Positions 1-9,762 of a DNA stretch of 64,000 nt are shown here, piece after piece; position 1 is the stretch's first letter, and the number at the start of each line of letters is the position of its first letter. Below the pieces are notes generated by a model. The model did not search any database, was not told where the DNA came from, and was given only the letters and a program-made list of their open reading frames with translations. Origin of the DNA: SHZL01 sp963784425 (lineage in GTDB: Bacteria; Pseudomonadota; Gammaproteobacteria; Xanthomonadales; SZUA-36); the NCBI GenBank assembly GCA_963784425.1, contig CAWARM010000015.1, positions 124,001-188,000 on the forward strand. The letters are read 5' to 3'. Made by a program: the position numbers and the translations under genes.

Positions 1-2714
1 AGCGGTGCATCAGCGGAGGCGCGCAAGCTGACCTCGGGGAAGCCCAGGATGGTGACGGCTTGCTGCAAAGGTGGCGTTTCATACACCAGGCTGAAGGCAT
101 CAACCGCGCGCTGGTCCTCCTGCAAGTCGCCCCACCACATGACCGAACCTGCCGCTTCAATGCCGACATCGGGTTTGTACAGCAACTGGTGTGAGCCCGC
201 CTGCGGCGTGGTGCTTGCGAGGCTGTGATCAGCCTGCAGGTAGAGCTCCTGGTTCTGCGTTGCTTGCAGTGGCCAGCCGGCTTCATTACGCCAATGGCCC
301 GGAATCTCCTCGACTTTCAAACCTGGAGGGTGCCAGTCGCGGATGAACACGGTGAAGGCCGGCTCTTGCATGACACCGTTGTCCGCGCCTTTGAGCCAGT
401 GGTCGAACCAGCGCACAGCATCGGCGCGCCACTCAAAGCCTGCACCGGGAAATGGCTCGTTGGGCCAGGTGTGTGACCAGGGACCTAACAGCGCTTTCAC
501 TGGAGCTTGCAGGTGCTGCAGCATGCGCGGGATGCTGTCGCGGTAACCGTCATACCAGCCCCCCACGATGTAGGTGGGAATGCGGATCGATTCATAGCGC
601 CCGATCAGGGAAGCGCGATCCCAGAACGGGCCATCGCGCTGCTGGCGCTTGTAGAGGAGGAACCACGGCTCGGTATCAAAGCGGTTGGCAAAGTAGGCAT
701 CATCGATCAGGTAGGCCGGCGCACCGGGTATGGCATTCTCGATGTCCTGGCGCATTTCATAGGAATCGGCGTGCATGATGCCATCGGTGAAATGCACATC
801 ATCCTCGTAGATATCATCGGTCGCGTCTACCGCGATGATGGCTTTGAGCGCCGGCGGGTTGCGCATGGCCATCTGGATGGAATTGAAGCCACCCCAGGAA
901 ATGCCGAACATGCCGACCTTGCCGCTGGACCAGCTTTGCTTTGACAGCCAGTCGATGACAACCTCGCCATCCGCCTGCTCCTGCTCGGTGTATTCATAGG
1001 CGATCAGCTTGCCCTCGCTTTCCCCGGTGCCGCGAATATCCACCCGCGCCACCACGTAGCCTTGCGCCACGAAATACGCGTAAAAACCAAAGCGGCCACT
1101 GCGTGATTCCATCTTGCGGTAGGGCAGGTATTCCAGCAGTACCGGGTAGCGTTTTTCAGGCTGCATGTCCTGCGGGACGTAGAGGTCGACCGAGAGGCGC
1201 ACGCCATCAGGCATGGTGATCCACTCAGTCCTGATGGCAGGAGCGGCTGTCTGCGCCTGGGTGACTGGAGGAGCACTGGCTGCGCCTGTTGCCGCAGATT
1301 CCGTCACTGAGGGTTCTTCGGGCGGGCTGGCCGAGGCAAGGGCGGAGATCAACATCGTGGTAATGGCAATGGGGCAGACATAACGCAACAGCCAGACGCA
1401 GACCCGGCGTGCAAACGGAGTGGTTTCGGCAAGTTCCCCGTCCACGATTGCCCGCGAAAGGCGCCAGCCCACGAATACGCTGGTCAGTAATGCGCCTACC
1501 GGCGGCAGGATGTTGGCGGACACGAAGTCCAGGAGATCAAAAAATGTCTTGTCCGCAAGCACCGGCACGAAACCCAGGGGATGCCAGCCGGACCACAGGT
1601 TGAACGACAACACCGACCCTATTCCCAATACCCAGGCCAGGCCAATGGTAACGGCTACCGCCCTGGCTCGAGCCAGTTGGCGGTGCTGCTGCAGCCAGGC
1701 CACTACCGGCTCCATGCCGGCCAGCGAGGGGGTCAAAGCCGCAAACACCAGCAACACGAAAAACAGCGTGCCAAATAAACGGCCACCCGGCATCTCGGAG
1801 AACACCGTGGCCAGTACATCAAAGACCAGTTCCGGCCCCTGTGCCGGATCCATGCTGTATTGAAAGACCAGCGGAAAGATCGTCAGGGTTGCCAGCAGCG
1901 ACACCAGCAGGATCGAACCGGTGATCGCCAGCGCCGAGCGCACCAGGGAGGTGCCCTTGGCCACGTAAGCCCCGTAAGCCAGCATCATGGCCAGGCCGAC
2001 CCCGGTGGCGAAAAACGCCTGGCCGACCGCCACCAGCACCACTTGAGGAGTGATGGCCTGGAGGTCGGGTGTAAACGCGAAGCTCAGGCCATGCCGCACA
2101 TCCCCGGTGATCAAGGCATAAGTCGCAAGAATCAGCAACAGCACCAGCAGCACAGGCGCACGAACTTTGGTGGCGACTTCGATACCACGGCCCACGCCAC
2201 GCGCCGAAATGAAAGCCACCATCAGCAGAAACATCAGATGCCAGGCGCCGATCTCGATGGGGTTCGCCAGGAAGCTCTGCCACAGGGCGGCAATTTCGCC
2301 CCTGGATTGGTGGGCCAGCGCACCGCTCGCGACTTTCCAGGTGTAGGCCAGCACCCAACCGGCTATCACAGTGTAGTAGGACATGACGGCAAACACCGCG
2401 ATGGTGCCGATGACGCCAATCGCGTTCCATCCCGCACCCAGGCCGGACTCGCGGGCCACGATGCCGGCAGCATCCGCCGGGCAGCGCTGGGACCGGCGGC
2501 CGATGGCGAACTCCGCCACCAGCAAGGGTGTAGCAATCAGCAGGCAGGCGAGCACAAAGACCACGAGAAAAGCGCTGCCACCGCTGGAACCGACCAGGTA
2601 GGGCAGGCGCCAGATGCTGCCCAGGCCAACGGCAGCACCGATGCTGGCAAGATAAAATGCCGGCCGCGAGGACCATGAGGGGCTGGAAGGGTTGGAAGGT
2701 TTGTCGGCTGGCAT
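1..2714 (-). CDS. Fusion: NSS-family Na+-coupled transporter joined to CocE/NonD hydrolase (3' partial)
   Basis: One uninterrupted frame from the ATG at 2714 to the left edge (904 residues visible, no stop). Residues 1 to about 458 read as a bacterial sodium:neurotransmitter symporter: N-terminal GAAVGLGSIWRLPYL and a late FFDLLDFVSANILPPVGALL, ending in a last membrane helix RYVCPIAIT. A Pro/Ala/Thr-rich linker (about 459-495) leads into an alpha/beta hydrolase of the CocE/NonD (X-Pro dipeptidyl-peptidase) class. Its catalytic triad is visible: Ser606 in GISWGG, Asp722 in GGWYDGY and His748 in PWTHSW order reversed on the DNA (protein PWSHTW). The C-terminal jelly-roll domain has begun when the window ends. 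I checked the junction codon by codon around 1200-1500 and found no stop. If the transporter has 11 helices, the hydrolase would be periplasmic; that is inference. It follows the RND gene by 38 nt. Confidence 0.82.
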   Translation of the reverse strand, partial: MPADKPSNPSSPSWSSRPAFYLASIGAAVGLGSIWRLPYLVGSSGGSAFLVVFVLACLLIATPLLVAEFAIGRRSQRCPADAAGIVARESGLGAGWNAIGVIGTIAVFAVMSYYTVIAGWVLAYTWKVASGALAHQSRGEIAALWQSFLANPIEIGAWHLMFLLMVAFISARGVGRGIEVATKVRAPVLLVLLLILATYALITGDVRHGLSFAFTPDLQAITPQVVLVAVGQAFFATGVGLAMMLAYGAYVAKGTSLVRSALAITGSILLVSLLATLTIFPLVFQYSMDPAQGPELVFDVLATVFSEMPGGRLFGTLFFVLLVFAALTPSLAGMEPVVAWLQQHRQLARARAVAVTIGLAWVLGIGSVLSFNLWSGWHPLGFVPVLADKTFFDLLDFVSANILPPVGALLTSVFVGWRLSRAIVDGELAETTPFARRVCVWLLRYVCPIAITTMLISALASASPPEEPSVTESAATGAASAPPVTQAQTAAPAIRTEWITMPDGVRLSVDLYVPQDMQPEKRYPVLLEYLPYRKMESRSGRFGFYAYFVAQGYVVARVDIRGTGESEGKLIAYEYTEQEQADGEVVIDWLSKQSWSSGKVGMFGISWGGFNSIQMAMRNPPALKAIIAVDATDDIYEDDVHFTDGIMHADSYEMRQDIENAIPGAPAYLIDDAYFANRFDTEPWFLLYKRQQRDGPFWDRASLIGRYESIRIPTYIVGGWYDGYRDSIPRMLQHLQAPVKALLGPWSHTWPNEPFPGAGFEWRADAVRWFDHWLKGADNGVMQEPAFTVFIRDWHPPGLKVEEIPGHWRNEAGWPLQATQNQELYLQADHSLASTTPQAGSHQLLYKPDVGIEAAGSVMWWGDLQEDQRAVDAFSLVYETPPLQQAVTILGFPEVSLRASADAP

Positions 2715-2752
2715 GGAATTCTCCGCGCTGCTGGCTGATGATGATAACCGCA

Positions 2753-5700
2753 TTACTCCAACTGTTCCTCCCGCACTCCGAACCAGGCAGCGTAGAGCGC
2801 TGGCAGAAACAGCAAGGTCAAGCCGGTAGCCACGATCAGGCCACCCATGATGGCCACCGCCATGGGTCCGAAGAATACGCTGCGTGACAGCGGGATCATC
2901 GCCAGCACCGCCGCCATTGCGGTCAGCGTTATGGGCCGGAAACGGCGCACGGTCGCGTCGATCAGGGCCTTGTAGGGTGTGCTCCCGGCAGCTATGTCCT
3001 GCTCGATCTGGTCAGTGAGGATAATCGAGTTGCGCATGATCATGCCGGACAGCGCAATAGCACCCAACATCGCGACAAAGCCAAAAGGCACCTGGAACAC
3101 CAGCAGGAACAGGGTGACGCCGATCAGGCCCAGCGGCGCGGTCAGGAACACCATCAGGCTGCGCGAAATGCTGCGCAACTGGAGCATCAGCAAACTGAAG
3201 GCCACCAACAGGAACAGCGGCACACCGGCCATCACCGAGCGCGAGCCGCGGCTGGAGTCCTCGACGGTTCCACCCAGCTCCAGCAGGTAACCGCCGGGCA
3301 TTTCCGCGCGTATTTCATCCAGCGCCGGCGCAATCTGCGCAACCACTGTAGCGGGCTGTTCCTTGCCGTAGATGTCGGCCCGTACCGTCACGGTGGGCAG
3401 GCGGTTGCGGTGCCAGATGATGCCTTCCTCGAAACCGTACTCCAGGGTCGCCACCTGAGACAGCGGCACGCTGCGGCCATTGGTGGTGGGTATGGCCAGG
3501 CTGGACAGCAGCGACAGCCGGCTACGCTCCTCCTGCGGTCCGCGCAGCAGGATTTCGATCAATTCATTGTCCTCGCGGTAGTAGCTCACGCGCGAACCGG
3601 ACAGCGAGCCACGCAGAAACTCCGCCAGCTGGGATGAATTTATCCCCAGTGCACGGGCACGATCCTGGTCAAGGCTCATGCGTACCACTTTGCTCGGTTC
3701 CTGCCAGTCGAAATTGACGTTGCTGACATGTGGGTTGGCGCGCACCACATCAGCCACTTTCGTGGCCAGGCGATGCACGTCCTCGATGTGCTCGCCGGAC
3801 ACCCGGAACTGCAGTGGGTAACCCACCGGCGGGCCATTCTCCAGGCGCGACACGCGGCTGGTAATGTCCGGGAACTCGTTGCCCAGATAGTTGATCAGCC
3901 ATGCGCGAACATGTTCACGGGCCTTAATATCGGGCATGAGCAACACAAACTGGGCAAAATTCGGGTTCGGCAGCTGCTGGTCCAGCGGCAGGTAAAACCG
4001 CGGCGAGCCGGTGCCGACATAAGCAACATAATTCTCGATGTCAGCGCGGCCTTTAAGGGCCTGTTCGAGCTTGCTGACCTGGGCTTCGGTAGCCAGCAGG
4101 GAGGAGCCTTCCGCCAGCTTCAGGTCGACCATCAGCTCCAGCCGGGTCGAGGCCGGGAAGAACTGCTGCGGCACGAAGCGAAACAGCAGCAGGGAGGTAA
4201 TGAAGGCAGCCACCGTGAGAATGATGACGGTGCGCCGGTGCTGCACGCACCAAACCACCATGCCGCGAAAGAATACATAAAACCGGCTTGCATAGGGGTC
4301 GTGGCCTGCATGGCCGGAACCCTCACCGCTGCGCTTGAAATCGGGCAGCAGCCGGTTGCCGAGGTAGGGCACAAACAGCACGGCTGCCAGCCAGGACAAT
4401 AACAGGGCCAGGGTCACGACCTGGAAGATGGAGCGCGTGTATTCACCCGTGCCGGACTGCGCCGTGGCAATGGGCAGGAAACCCGCTGCGGTAACCAGTG
4501 TGCCGCTGAGCATGGGAAAAGCCGTGGCCTTCCACATGTAGCTCGCTGCCTTCAGGCGGTCCCAGCCCTGCTCCATTTTCACCGCCATCATTTCCACGGC
4601 AATGATGGCATCGTCGACCAGCAAGCCCAGGGCCAGCACCAGGGCGCCGAGGGAAATCTTGTGCAAACCGATGCCGAAGTAGTACATGGCGGCAAACGTC
4701 ATCGCCAGCACCAGCGGAATCGACAGGGCTACCACCAGTCCGGTGCGCAGCCCCAGGGACAGAAAACACACCAGCAGCACGATAGCCACGGCCTCACCCA
4801 GCACCCGCACGAACTCACCCACACCGGCACGCACCGCCTGTGGTTGGTCGGCTACCTTGGCCAGATCCATGCCCAGAGGCAGATCCAGCTGGATACGCCG
4901 GAATTCAGCCTCCAGGCGATGCCCCAGATCGACAATATTCCCGCCGGGCTTCATCGCCACCGCAATGCCAATGGCGTCTTCGCCGAGGAAGCGCATGCGC
5001 GGTGCAGCGGGGTCACTGAAACCGCGACGGACAGTGGCGACATCACCAATGCGGAACGTTCGTTCACCGACGCGAATGGGAAAATCACGGATGGCCTCCA
5101 CCGAATCGAACCGGCCTGACACCCGCAACTGCACGCGATCACTGGGAGTTTCGAAAAACCCGGTCGGGATCACCGCATTTTGTGCCTCGAGCGTCTGCTG
5201 CACCTCAAACAAGGACACGCCGAGGGTAGCGAGCTTGGTATTGCTGAGCTCAATGAATATCTTCTCGTCCTGCAGGCCGATCAGGTTCACCTTGCCGACA
5301 TCGGTCACCCGCTGCAGCTCGAGCTCGATGCGCTCGGCGTAGTCCTTGAGCGTGGCATAGTCAAAACCCTCGCCGGTGAGGGCGTAGATATTGCCGAAGG
5401 TATCGCCAAACTCATCATTGAAAAAGGGTCCGATCACATCCTGCGGCAACTCGGCACGGATGTCGGCCACCTTCTTGCGCACCTGGTACCACAGGGGCGG
5501 GATTTCAGCGGAATGCATCGAATCGCGGGCCATGAAGATTACCTGCGATTCTCCCGGCCGGGAGAACGAGCGTATGGATTCGTAGTTGCCGGTCTCCATC
5601 AGTTTCTTTTCGATCCGGTCGGTGACCTGGCGGCCTACCTCCTCGGCGGTGGCGCCCGGCCAAAGAGTGCGCACCACCATGGCTTTGAAAGTGAAGGGCG

Positions 5701-5821
5701 GGTCCTCGGACTGGCCAAGATGGGTATAAGACCATGCACCCACCGCCGACAGCACGATAATGGCGTACAGCACGAGCGAGCGATTGTGCAGTGCCCAGGC
5801 AGAGAGGTTGAAGTCGATCAT
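2753..5821 (-). CDS. RND-family efflux transporter permease (HAE1 type)
   Basis: A 1022-residue inner-membrane proton-driven pump, normal length for AcrB-like proteins. The N-terminal helix is followed by the porter region (EDPPFTFKAMVVRTLWPGAT near residue 40). The TM4 proton-relay motif GLLVDDAIIAVEMM is intact near residue 400, and the second half repeats the fold. It is the second gene of an apparent operon: the adaptor stop lies 57 nt upstream and the transporter-hydrolase fusion starts 38 nt downstream. No outer-membrane channel gene adjoins; TolC at 27.9-29.3 kb could serve. Substrate cannot be read from the sequence. The family is certain. Confidence 0.93.
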   Translation of the reverse strand: MIDFNLSAWALHNRSLVLYAIIVLSAVGAWSYTHLGQSEDPPFTFKAMVVRTLWPGATAEEVGRQVTDRIEKKLMETGNYESIRSFSRPGESQVIFMARDSMHSAEIPPLWYQVRKKVADIRAELPQDVIGPFFNDEFGDTFGNIYALTGEGFDYATLKDYAERIELELQRVTDVGKVNLIGLQDEKIFIELSNTKLATLGVSLFEVQQTLEAQNAVIPTGFFETPSDRVQLRVSGRFDSVEAIRDFPIRVGERTFRIGDVATVRRGFSDPAAPRMRFLGEDAIGIAVAMKPGGNIVDLGHRLEAEFRRIQLDLPLGMDLAKVADQPQAVRAGVGEFVRVLGEAVAIVLLVCFLSLGLRTGLVVALSIPLVLAMTFAAMYYFGIGLHKISLGALVLALGLLVDDAIIAVEMMAVKMEQGWDRLKAASYMWKATAFPMLSGTLVTAAGFLPIATAQSGTGEYTRSIFQVVTLALLLSWLAAVLFVPYLGNRLLPDFKRSGEGSGHAGHDPYASRFYVFFRGMVVWCVQHRRTVIILTVAAFITSLLLFRFVPQQFFPASTRLELMVDLKLAEGSSLLATEAQVSKLEQALKGRADIENYVAYVGTGSPRFYLPLDQQLPNPNFAQFVLLMPDIKAREHVRAWLINYLGNEFPDITSRVSRLENGPPVGYPLQFRVSGEHIEDVHRLATKVADVVRANPHVSNVNFDWQEPSKVVRMSLDQDRARALGINSSQLAEFLRGSLSGSRVSYYREDNELIEILLRGPQEERSRLSLLSSLAIPTTNGRSVPLSQVATLEYGFEEGIIWHRNRLPTVTVRADIYGKEQPATVVAQIAPALDEIRAEMPGGYLLELGGTVEDSSRGSRSVMAGVPLFLLVAFSLLMLQLRSISRSLMVFLTAPLGLIGVTLFLLVFQVPFGFVAMLGAIALSGMIMRNSIILTDQIEQDIAAGSTPYKALIDATVRRFRPITLTAMAAVLAMIPLSRSVFFGPMAVAIMGGLIVATGLTLLFLPALYAAWFGVREEQLE

Positions 5822-5878
5822 GCGATCAGCTCAGCGCGGAGGCAGTACATTTCGCCGGCAGTTCATGGGGATAACGGT

Positions 5879-7006
5879 TCAGTGAACACCAGGCTCTGCC
5901 GCAGCCGGCGGCCCGGACAGCACCACGGGGCGGTTCTGCTTGTCGATGGGCTTGATCAACTGGCCGTCCCGCAGCAGGTGCACACCGGTAGCGACCACCC
6001 AATCGCCGGGCGACACGCCGGCGATAACCGGCACTTCGGTTTCGCCGAACGGGCCAATCTGCACGGGCGTCAGTCGTACCCGTGAACTTTGCGGGTCGAC
6101 TATCCACACCGCCGGTTGCCCTGCGCTGGAATACAGGGCCGCAAGCGGCAAGACCAGGCTGGGTGAGCCGGACCGGGTGGTATAAACGCGGGCACTTTGG
6201 CCCAGCTCGATGGGCAAATCCGTCTTGCCGATGCTGACCCGGGCGGCATAGGTGCGTGAGGCCGCATCGGCCGCAGGCGAGATTTCCCGCAGGCGGCCGG
6301 GAATGAATTGGCCGGGTGCTGACCATAACTCAACCAGCAGTTCCCGGCCGGGCGTGAACGCCTCGACACTCTGCTCGGGTACGCTGATCAGGACTTCCCG
6401 CTCACCTTCGACCGCCAGCAGAAAAATGCTCTGGCCAGCCGCCACGACCTGGCCAGCCTCGGCATAACGCTGCACGATCACACCCGCATCCGGCGCGCGC
6501 AGCTGCGTGTAGCTCAACTGGTTGCTTGCCGTCGTCGCCTGGGCGCGGGCCTGGCGCAGGCGTGCCTCGGCAACCTGAAAGGCTGCATCCTGGGCTTCAA
6601 ACTGCGAGGCGCTGATCAGTTTGCGATCCAGCAAGGTCCGGTGTCGTTCGAGCTCCGCCTTGGCCAGTGCCAAATCGGCTTCAGCCGAGGCTTGTTGGGC
6701 GCGCGCAGTCTCGAGCTGCAGGTCCAGATCGACCGGATCGAGCCTGGCCAATACCTGGCCAGCCTGGACCCTGTCACCGACATCAACCTCGCGCCGGATC
6801 ATCTTGCCGTTAAAGCGGAAGGCCAGCGCCGGTTCGTAGCGTGCCCGCACTTCGCCGGCGAACAGCGTGCCAACCGGCGTGCCGGCGCTGACCTGCACCA
6901 CCATGGCCGACCGGGCGGGCTCTTCAGTCGGACTCTGGTCGGTACATGCAGCCAGCAGAAGTGCCAGGACGACAACTGCTGCTGGAGTTGATCGAAGTAG
7001 ATTCAT
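5879..7006 (-). CDS. RND periplasmic adaptor (membrane fusion) lipoprotein
   Basis: A 375-residue adaptor that would link the RND pump encoded downstream to an outer-membrane channel. The start at 7006 is preferred over an in-frame upstream one at 7069 because it gives a lipoprotein signal: MNLLRST, a hydrophobic stretch, then lipobox LLAAC. The lipoyl/biotinyl-like half follows (GEVRARYEPALAFRFNGK, VQAGQVLARLDP), then a coiled-coil hairpin rich in Ala/Gln/Glu, the second lipoyl half (YTQLRAPDAGVIVQRYAEAG) and beta-barrel domains. It leads the apparent three-gene operon with the pump and the fusion protein. The Shine-Dalgarno sequence before 7006 is weak. Confidence 0.9.
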   Translation of the reverse strand: MNLLRSTPAAVVVLALLLAACTDQSPTEEPARSAMVVQVSAGTPVGTLFAGEVRARYEPALAFRFNGKMIRREVDVGDRVQAGQVLARLDPVDLDLQLETARAQQASAEADLALAKAELERHRTLLDRKLISASQFEAQDAAFQVAEARLRQARAQATTASNQLSYTQLRAPDAGVIVQRYAEAGQVVAAGQSIFLLAVEGEREVLISVPEQSVEAFTPGRELLVELWSAPGQFIPGRLREISPAADAASRTYAARVSIGKTDLPIELGQSARVYTTRSGSPSLVLPLAALYSSAGQPAVWIVDPQSSRVRLTPVQIGPFGETEVPVIAGVSPGDWVVATGVHLLRDGQLIKPIDKQNRPVVLSGPPAAAEPGVH

Positions 7007-7028
7007 GGGGGAAACGACCAGCCAGGGT

Positions 7029-7077
7029 AACGAAGAGTCCAACGAAAGACTCCACGAAGGGCCCAACAAAGGAAAGG
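7029..7077. repeat. Short degenerate tandem repeat in divergent intergenic region
   Basis: Four imperfect units of 11-13 bp stand in a row: AACGAAGAGTCC, AACGAAAGACTCC, ACGAAGGGCCC, AACAAAGGAAAGG. They sit just upstream of the adaptor gene start (7006), in the about 200-bp region between the minus-strand RND operon and the plus-strand gene at 7210, so they could be regulatory or slippage-derived. No promoter was assigned confidently. Confidence 0.45.
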
Positions 7078-7209
7078 AGCAGTGTAGGGGAATTCAGCTG
7101 GAGCCTCAACCTCAGGTGTTGGCTCATTGGGCGTTGGCACATCGGGTTGTGCAGCGAAATGGCAGTCGGTTTTTCGTGCTACTATTTTTGCCCCACCAGG
7201 AACCTGCCC

Positions 7210-9762
7210 ATGGCCACTTCACGCTTGATTCCTCGCTCTGTGTTGTTTGTGTTGCCCTGGCTGCTGCTGGCCGCGCCGGCCCTGGCCGAACGCCAGACCG
7301 TGTTGCAGCAGATAGCCCTGCCGCACAACTATTACTTTCGCGAAATGTACCTGCCGCAATTGACCAGCGGGCCTTCGTCCCTGGCCTGGTCGCCTGATGG
7401 CAGCAGTCTGGTCTACTCCATGCAGGGCAGCCTGTGGGTGCAGGCGCTGGACTCGCAGAATGCCCGGCAAGTCACCGCCGGCCCCGGCTACGACTACCAG
7501 CCCGACTGGTCACCCGATGGCAAGACCATCGTGTTTACCCGCTACCTGCATGATGCAATGGAACTGCAGTTGCTGGACCTCGCTAGCGGCGAAGTAAGGC
7601 CCCTGACGGATACGGGTGCAGTCAACGCCGAGCCACGCTGGTCGCCGGATGGTTCGAAGATTGCCTGGGTGAGCACGGCGGACACGGGCCGGTTTCACAT
7701 CCTGGTAAGTGCTTTCGGGCCAGGCATCCTTGCCGGTGAAAGCCTGCAGGCAAGCAGGAAAAGCGCCACACCGCGAATCTACTACAGCGAGTTTGACCAC
7801 GAGCTCAGCCCCGCCTGGTCACCCGATGGCACTGAGCTGATTTTTGTCAGCAACCCGGAAAACGCCTACGGCACCGGTGGCTTGTGGCGGCGCAGCCTGG
7901 ATGCCAATGCCACGCCCGTCCTGGTGCGCGCTGAGGAAACCACCTGGAAAGCCCGTCCCGACTGGTCGCCGGATGGCAAGCGCATCATCTGGTCTTCCTA
8001 CCAGGGGCGCCAGTGGCACCAGTTGTGGCTGACCACCAGTGCAGGAGACGGCGATCCCCTGCCCTTAAGCTACGGGGAATTTGATATCACCGCGGCACGC
8101 TGGGCGCCCGATGGCCGCTCCATTGCTTATGTGTCCAACGAACCGGACCACTGCGGCTTGTGGGTGCTGGAATTGCCGGGCGGACGCAAATACCGCATCG
8201 GGGCACAGCAGCTTGAGTATCTGCACCCCATGGGCAGTCTCACGCTGCAGGTGGTGGATGAAACCGGCACTGCCGTTGCTGCACGGGTTTCCATTATGGG
8301 CAGCGATGGACGCAGCTATGCCCCGGCGGAGGCCTGGATCCACGCCGATGACGCCTTTGACCGCAGCGACCGTGAGTTTGAGGTCCACTACTTCCACGTT
8401 GCTGACGCAGCCACGGTCCAGTTGCCGGCAGGGAAAACGGAAGTTAAGGTGTGGCGCGGGCTGGAACACGCCATCGCACGGCGCACGGTTGAGGTCAGCT
8501 CCGGCCGGGATAACAGCCTCACGGTGCAGTCTGTGCCCCTGGCCATACCGCAGGACTGGAAGCATCAATGGCAAAGCGGCGATGTGCACGTGCACATGAA
8601 CTACGCCGGGACCTACCGCAATACGCCCTCACACCTGGTGGCCCAGGCCACCGCAGAAGACCTGGACCTGGTGTTCAACCTGATCGTAAACAAGGAGCAA
8701 CGGATACCGGACATCGCGTATTTCTCCACGGCTCCCGATGACTCCAGCACCGCCGCAGTGCTGTTGCTGCACGCACAGGAATTCCACACCGGCTACTGGG
8801 GCCACCTCGGCCTACTGGGCCTGCGCGATCATTTCCTCCTGCCCGGCTACTCAGCCTACCCCAATACGGGCCTGGCCAGCCCTTACCCGGACAACGACAC
8901 GGTGGCCGACCTGGCCCACCAGCAGGGCGCCCTGGTCGGTTACGTGCACCCCTTTGACGTCTTGCCCGACCCCGACCATGACACTGCGCTGACCAATGGG
9001 CTGCCCGTAGACGTAGCGCTGGGCAAAGTGGATTACTACGAGGTCAGCGGTTTTGCCGACTATCGCCCTACCCAGGAGGTCTGGTATCGCTTGCTCAACT
9101 GTGGATTCAGGCTGACCGCCGCTGGCGGCACGGATGCCATGGCCAACTTTGCATCCCTGCGCGGCCCGGTCGGCCTCAACCGGGTATACGTGCTGACCGC
9201 AGCGGGACCCCCTGATCCCGCCTCGCGCCGTGATCGCTGGTTGAGCGGTCTCAAGGCTGGCCATACCATGGCCACCAACGGGCCCATCCTGTCGTTTACC
9301 CTTGCCGGCCAGCCACCGGGCGGCGAGCTCAGCCTGCCAGCAGGCGAGCATACGCTGGATCTTGCCGGCTTTATGCAGTCGCTGGTTTCCATCGACCACC
9401 TGGAGGTAGTACAAAACGGCAAGGTAGTGCAAACCCTGAAGATGAACAAGGCACGCAATGCGGCACAATTTACCGGTCAACTGAAGCTCTCCGCCAGCGC
9501 ATGGGTGGTGCTGCGCGCGTGGAACGAAGACAGCAGCCCGGACATTTTCGACCATTTCCCCTTTGCCACCACCAACCCGGTATTCGTCGAAGTAGGCGGG
9601 CAAGCACTGCGCTCGGCTGAAGATGCGGACTACTTCCTGCGCTGGATTGCCCGCATGCGGGAGCAGACCGTGGCGAACACGGCCTACAACACTGCAGCTG
9701 AGCGGGAGGATGTACTTTCCTCCATCGATGCGGCATCCGCGGTTTTTGAGCAACGAAAGTGA
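7210..9762 (+). CDS. Secreted TolB-type beta-propeller / CehA-McbA family metallohydrolase
   Basis: An 850-residue protein. The ATG at 7210 is chosen over upstream in-frame starts because it opens a signal peptide (MATSRLIPRS, hydrophobic core, APALAE). Residues about 40-340 carry six PD40/TolB-like blades, each with a W(S/A)PDG motif (for example WSPDGSSLVY, WSPDGKTIVF, WAPDGRSIAY). A linker domain follows, then a PHP-like CehA/McbA metallohydrolase domain with likely metal ligands His460 and His462 (GDVHVHMN), His580 (YVHPFDV) and Asp642 (AAGGTDAM). Family members include carbaryl and microcin-related hydrolases, but the substrate here is unknown. The stop overlaps the start of the M16 peptidase gene by 4 nt, so the two are probably cotranslated. 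Confidence 0.85.
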   Translation: MATSRLIPRSVLFVLPWLLLAAPALAERQTVLQQIALPHNYYFREMYLPQLTSGPSSLAWSPDGSSLVYSMQGSLWVQALDSQNARQVTAGPGYDYQPDWSPDGKTIVFTRYLHDAMELQLLDLASGEVRPLTDTGAVNAEPRWSPDGSKIAWVSTADTGRFHILVSAFGPGILAGESLQASRKSATPRIYYSEFDHELSPAWSPDGTELIFVSNPENAYGTGGLWRRSLDANATPVLVRAEETTWKARPDWSPDGKRIIWSSYQGRQWHQLWLTTSAGDGDPLPLSYGEFDITAARWAPDGRSIAYVSNEPDHCGLWVLELPGGRKYRIGAQQLEYLHPMGSLTLQVVDETGTAVAARVSIMGSDGRSYAPAEAWIHADDAFDRSDREFEVHYFHVADAATVQLPAGKTEVKVWRGLEHAIARRTVEVSSGRDNSLTVQSVPLAIPQDWKHQWQSGDVHVHMNYAGTYRNTPSHLVAQATAEDLDLVFNLIVNKEQRIPDIAYFSTAPDDSSTAAVLLLHAQEFHTGYWGHLGLLGLRDHFLLPGYSAYPNTGLASPYPDNDTVADLAHQQGALVGYVHPFDVLPDPDHDTALTNGLPVDVALGKVDYYEVSGFADYRPTQEVWYRLLNCGFRLTAAGGTDAMANFASLRGPVGLNRVYVLTAAGPPDPASRRDRWLSGLKAGHTMATNGPILSFTLAGQPPGGELSLPAGEHTLDLAGFMQSLVSIDHLEVVQNGKVVQTLKMNKARNAAQFTGQLKLSASAWVVLRAWNEDSSPDIFDHFPFATTNPVFVEVGGQALRSAEDADYFLRWIARMREQTVANTAYNTAAEREDVLSSIDAASAVFEQRK

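Noticed and set aside
1..2714. Two separate genes, a transporter and a hydrolase with its own signal peptide starting at 1355
   Set aside because: The segment before 1355 is the last transporter helix and reads through in frame; there is no stop and no ribosome site.
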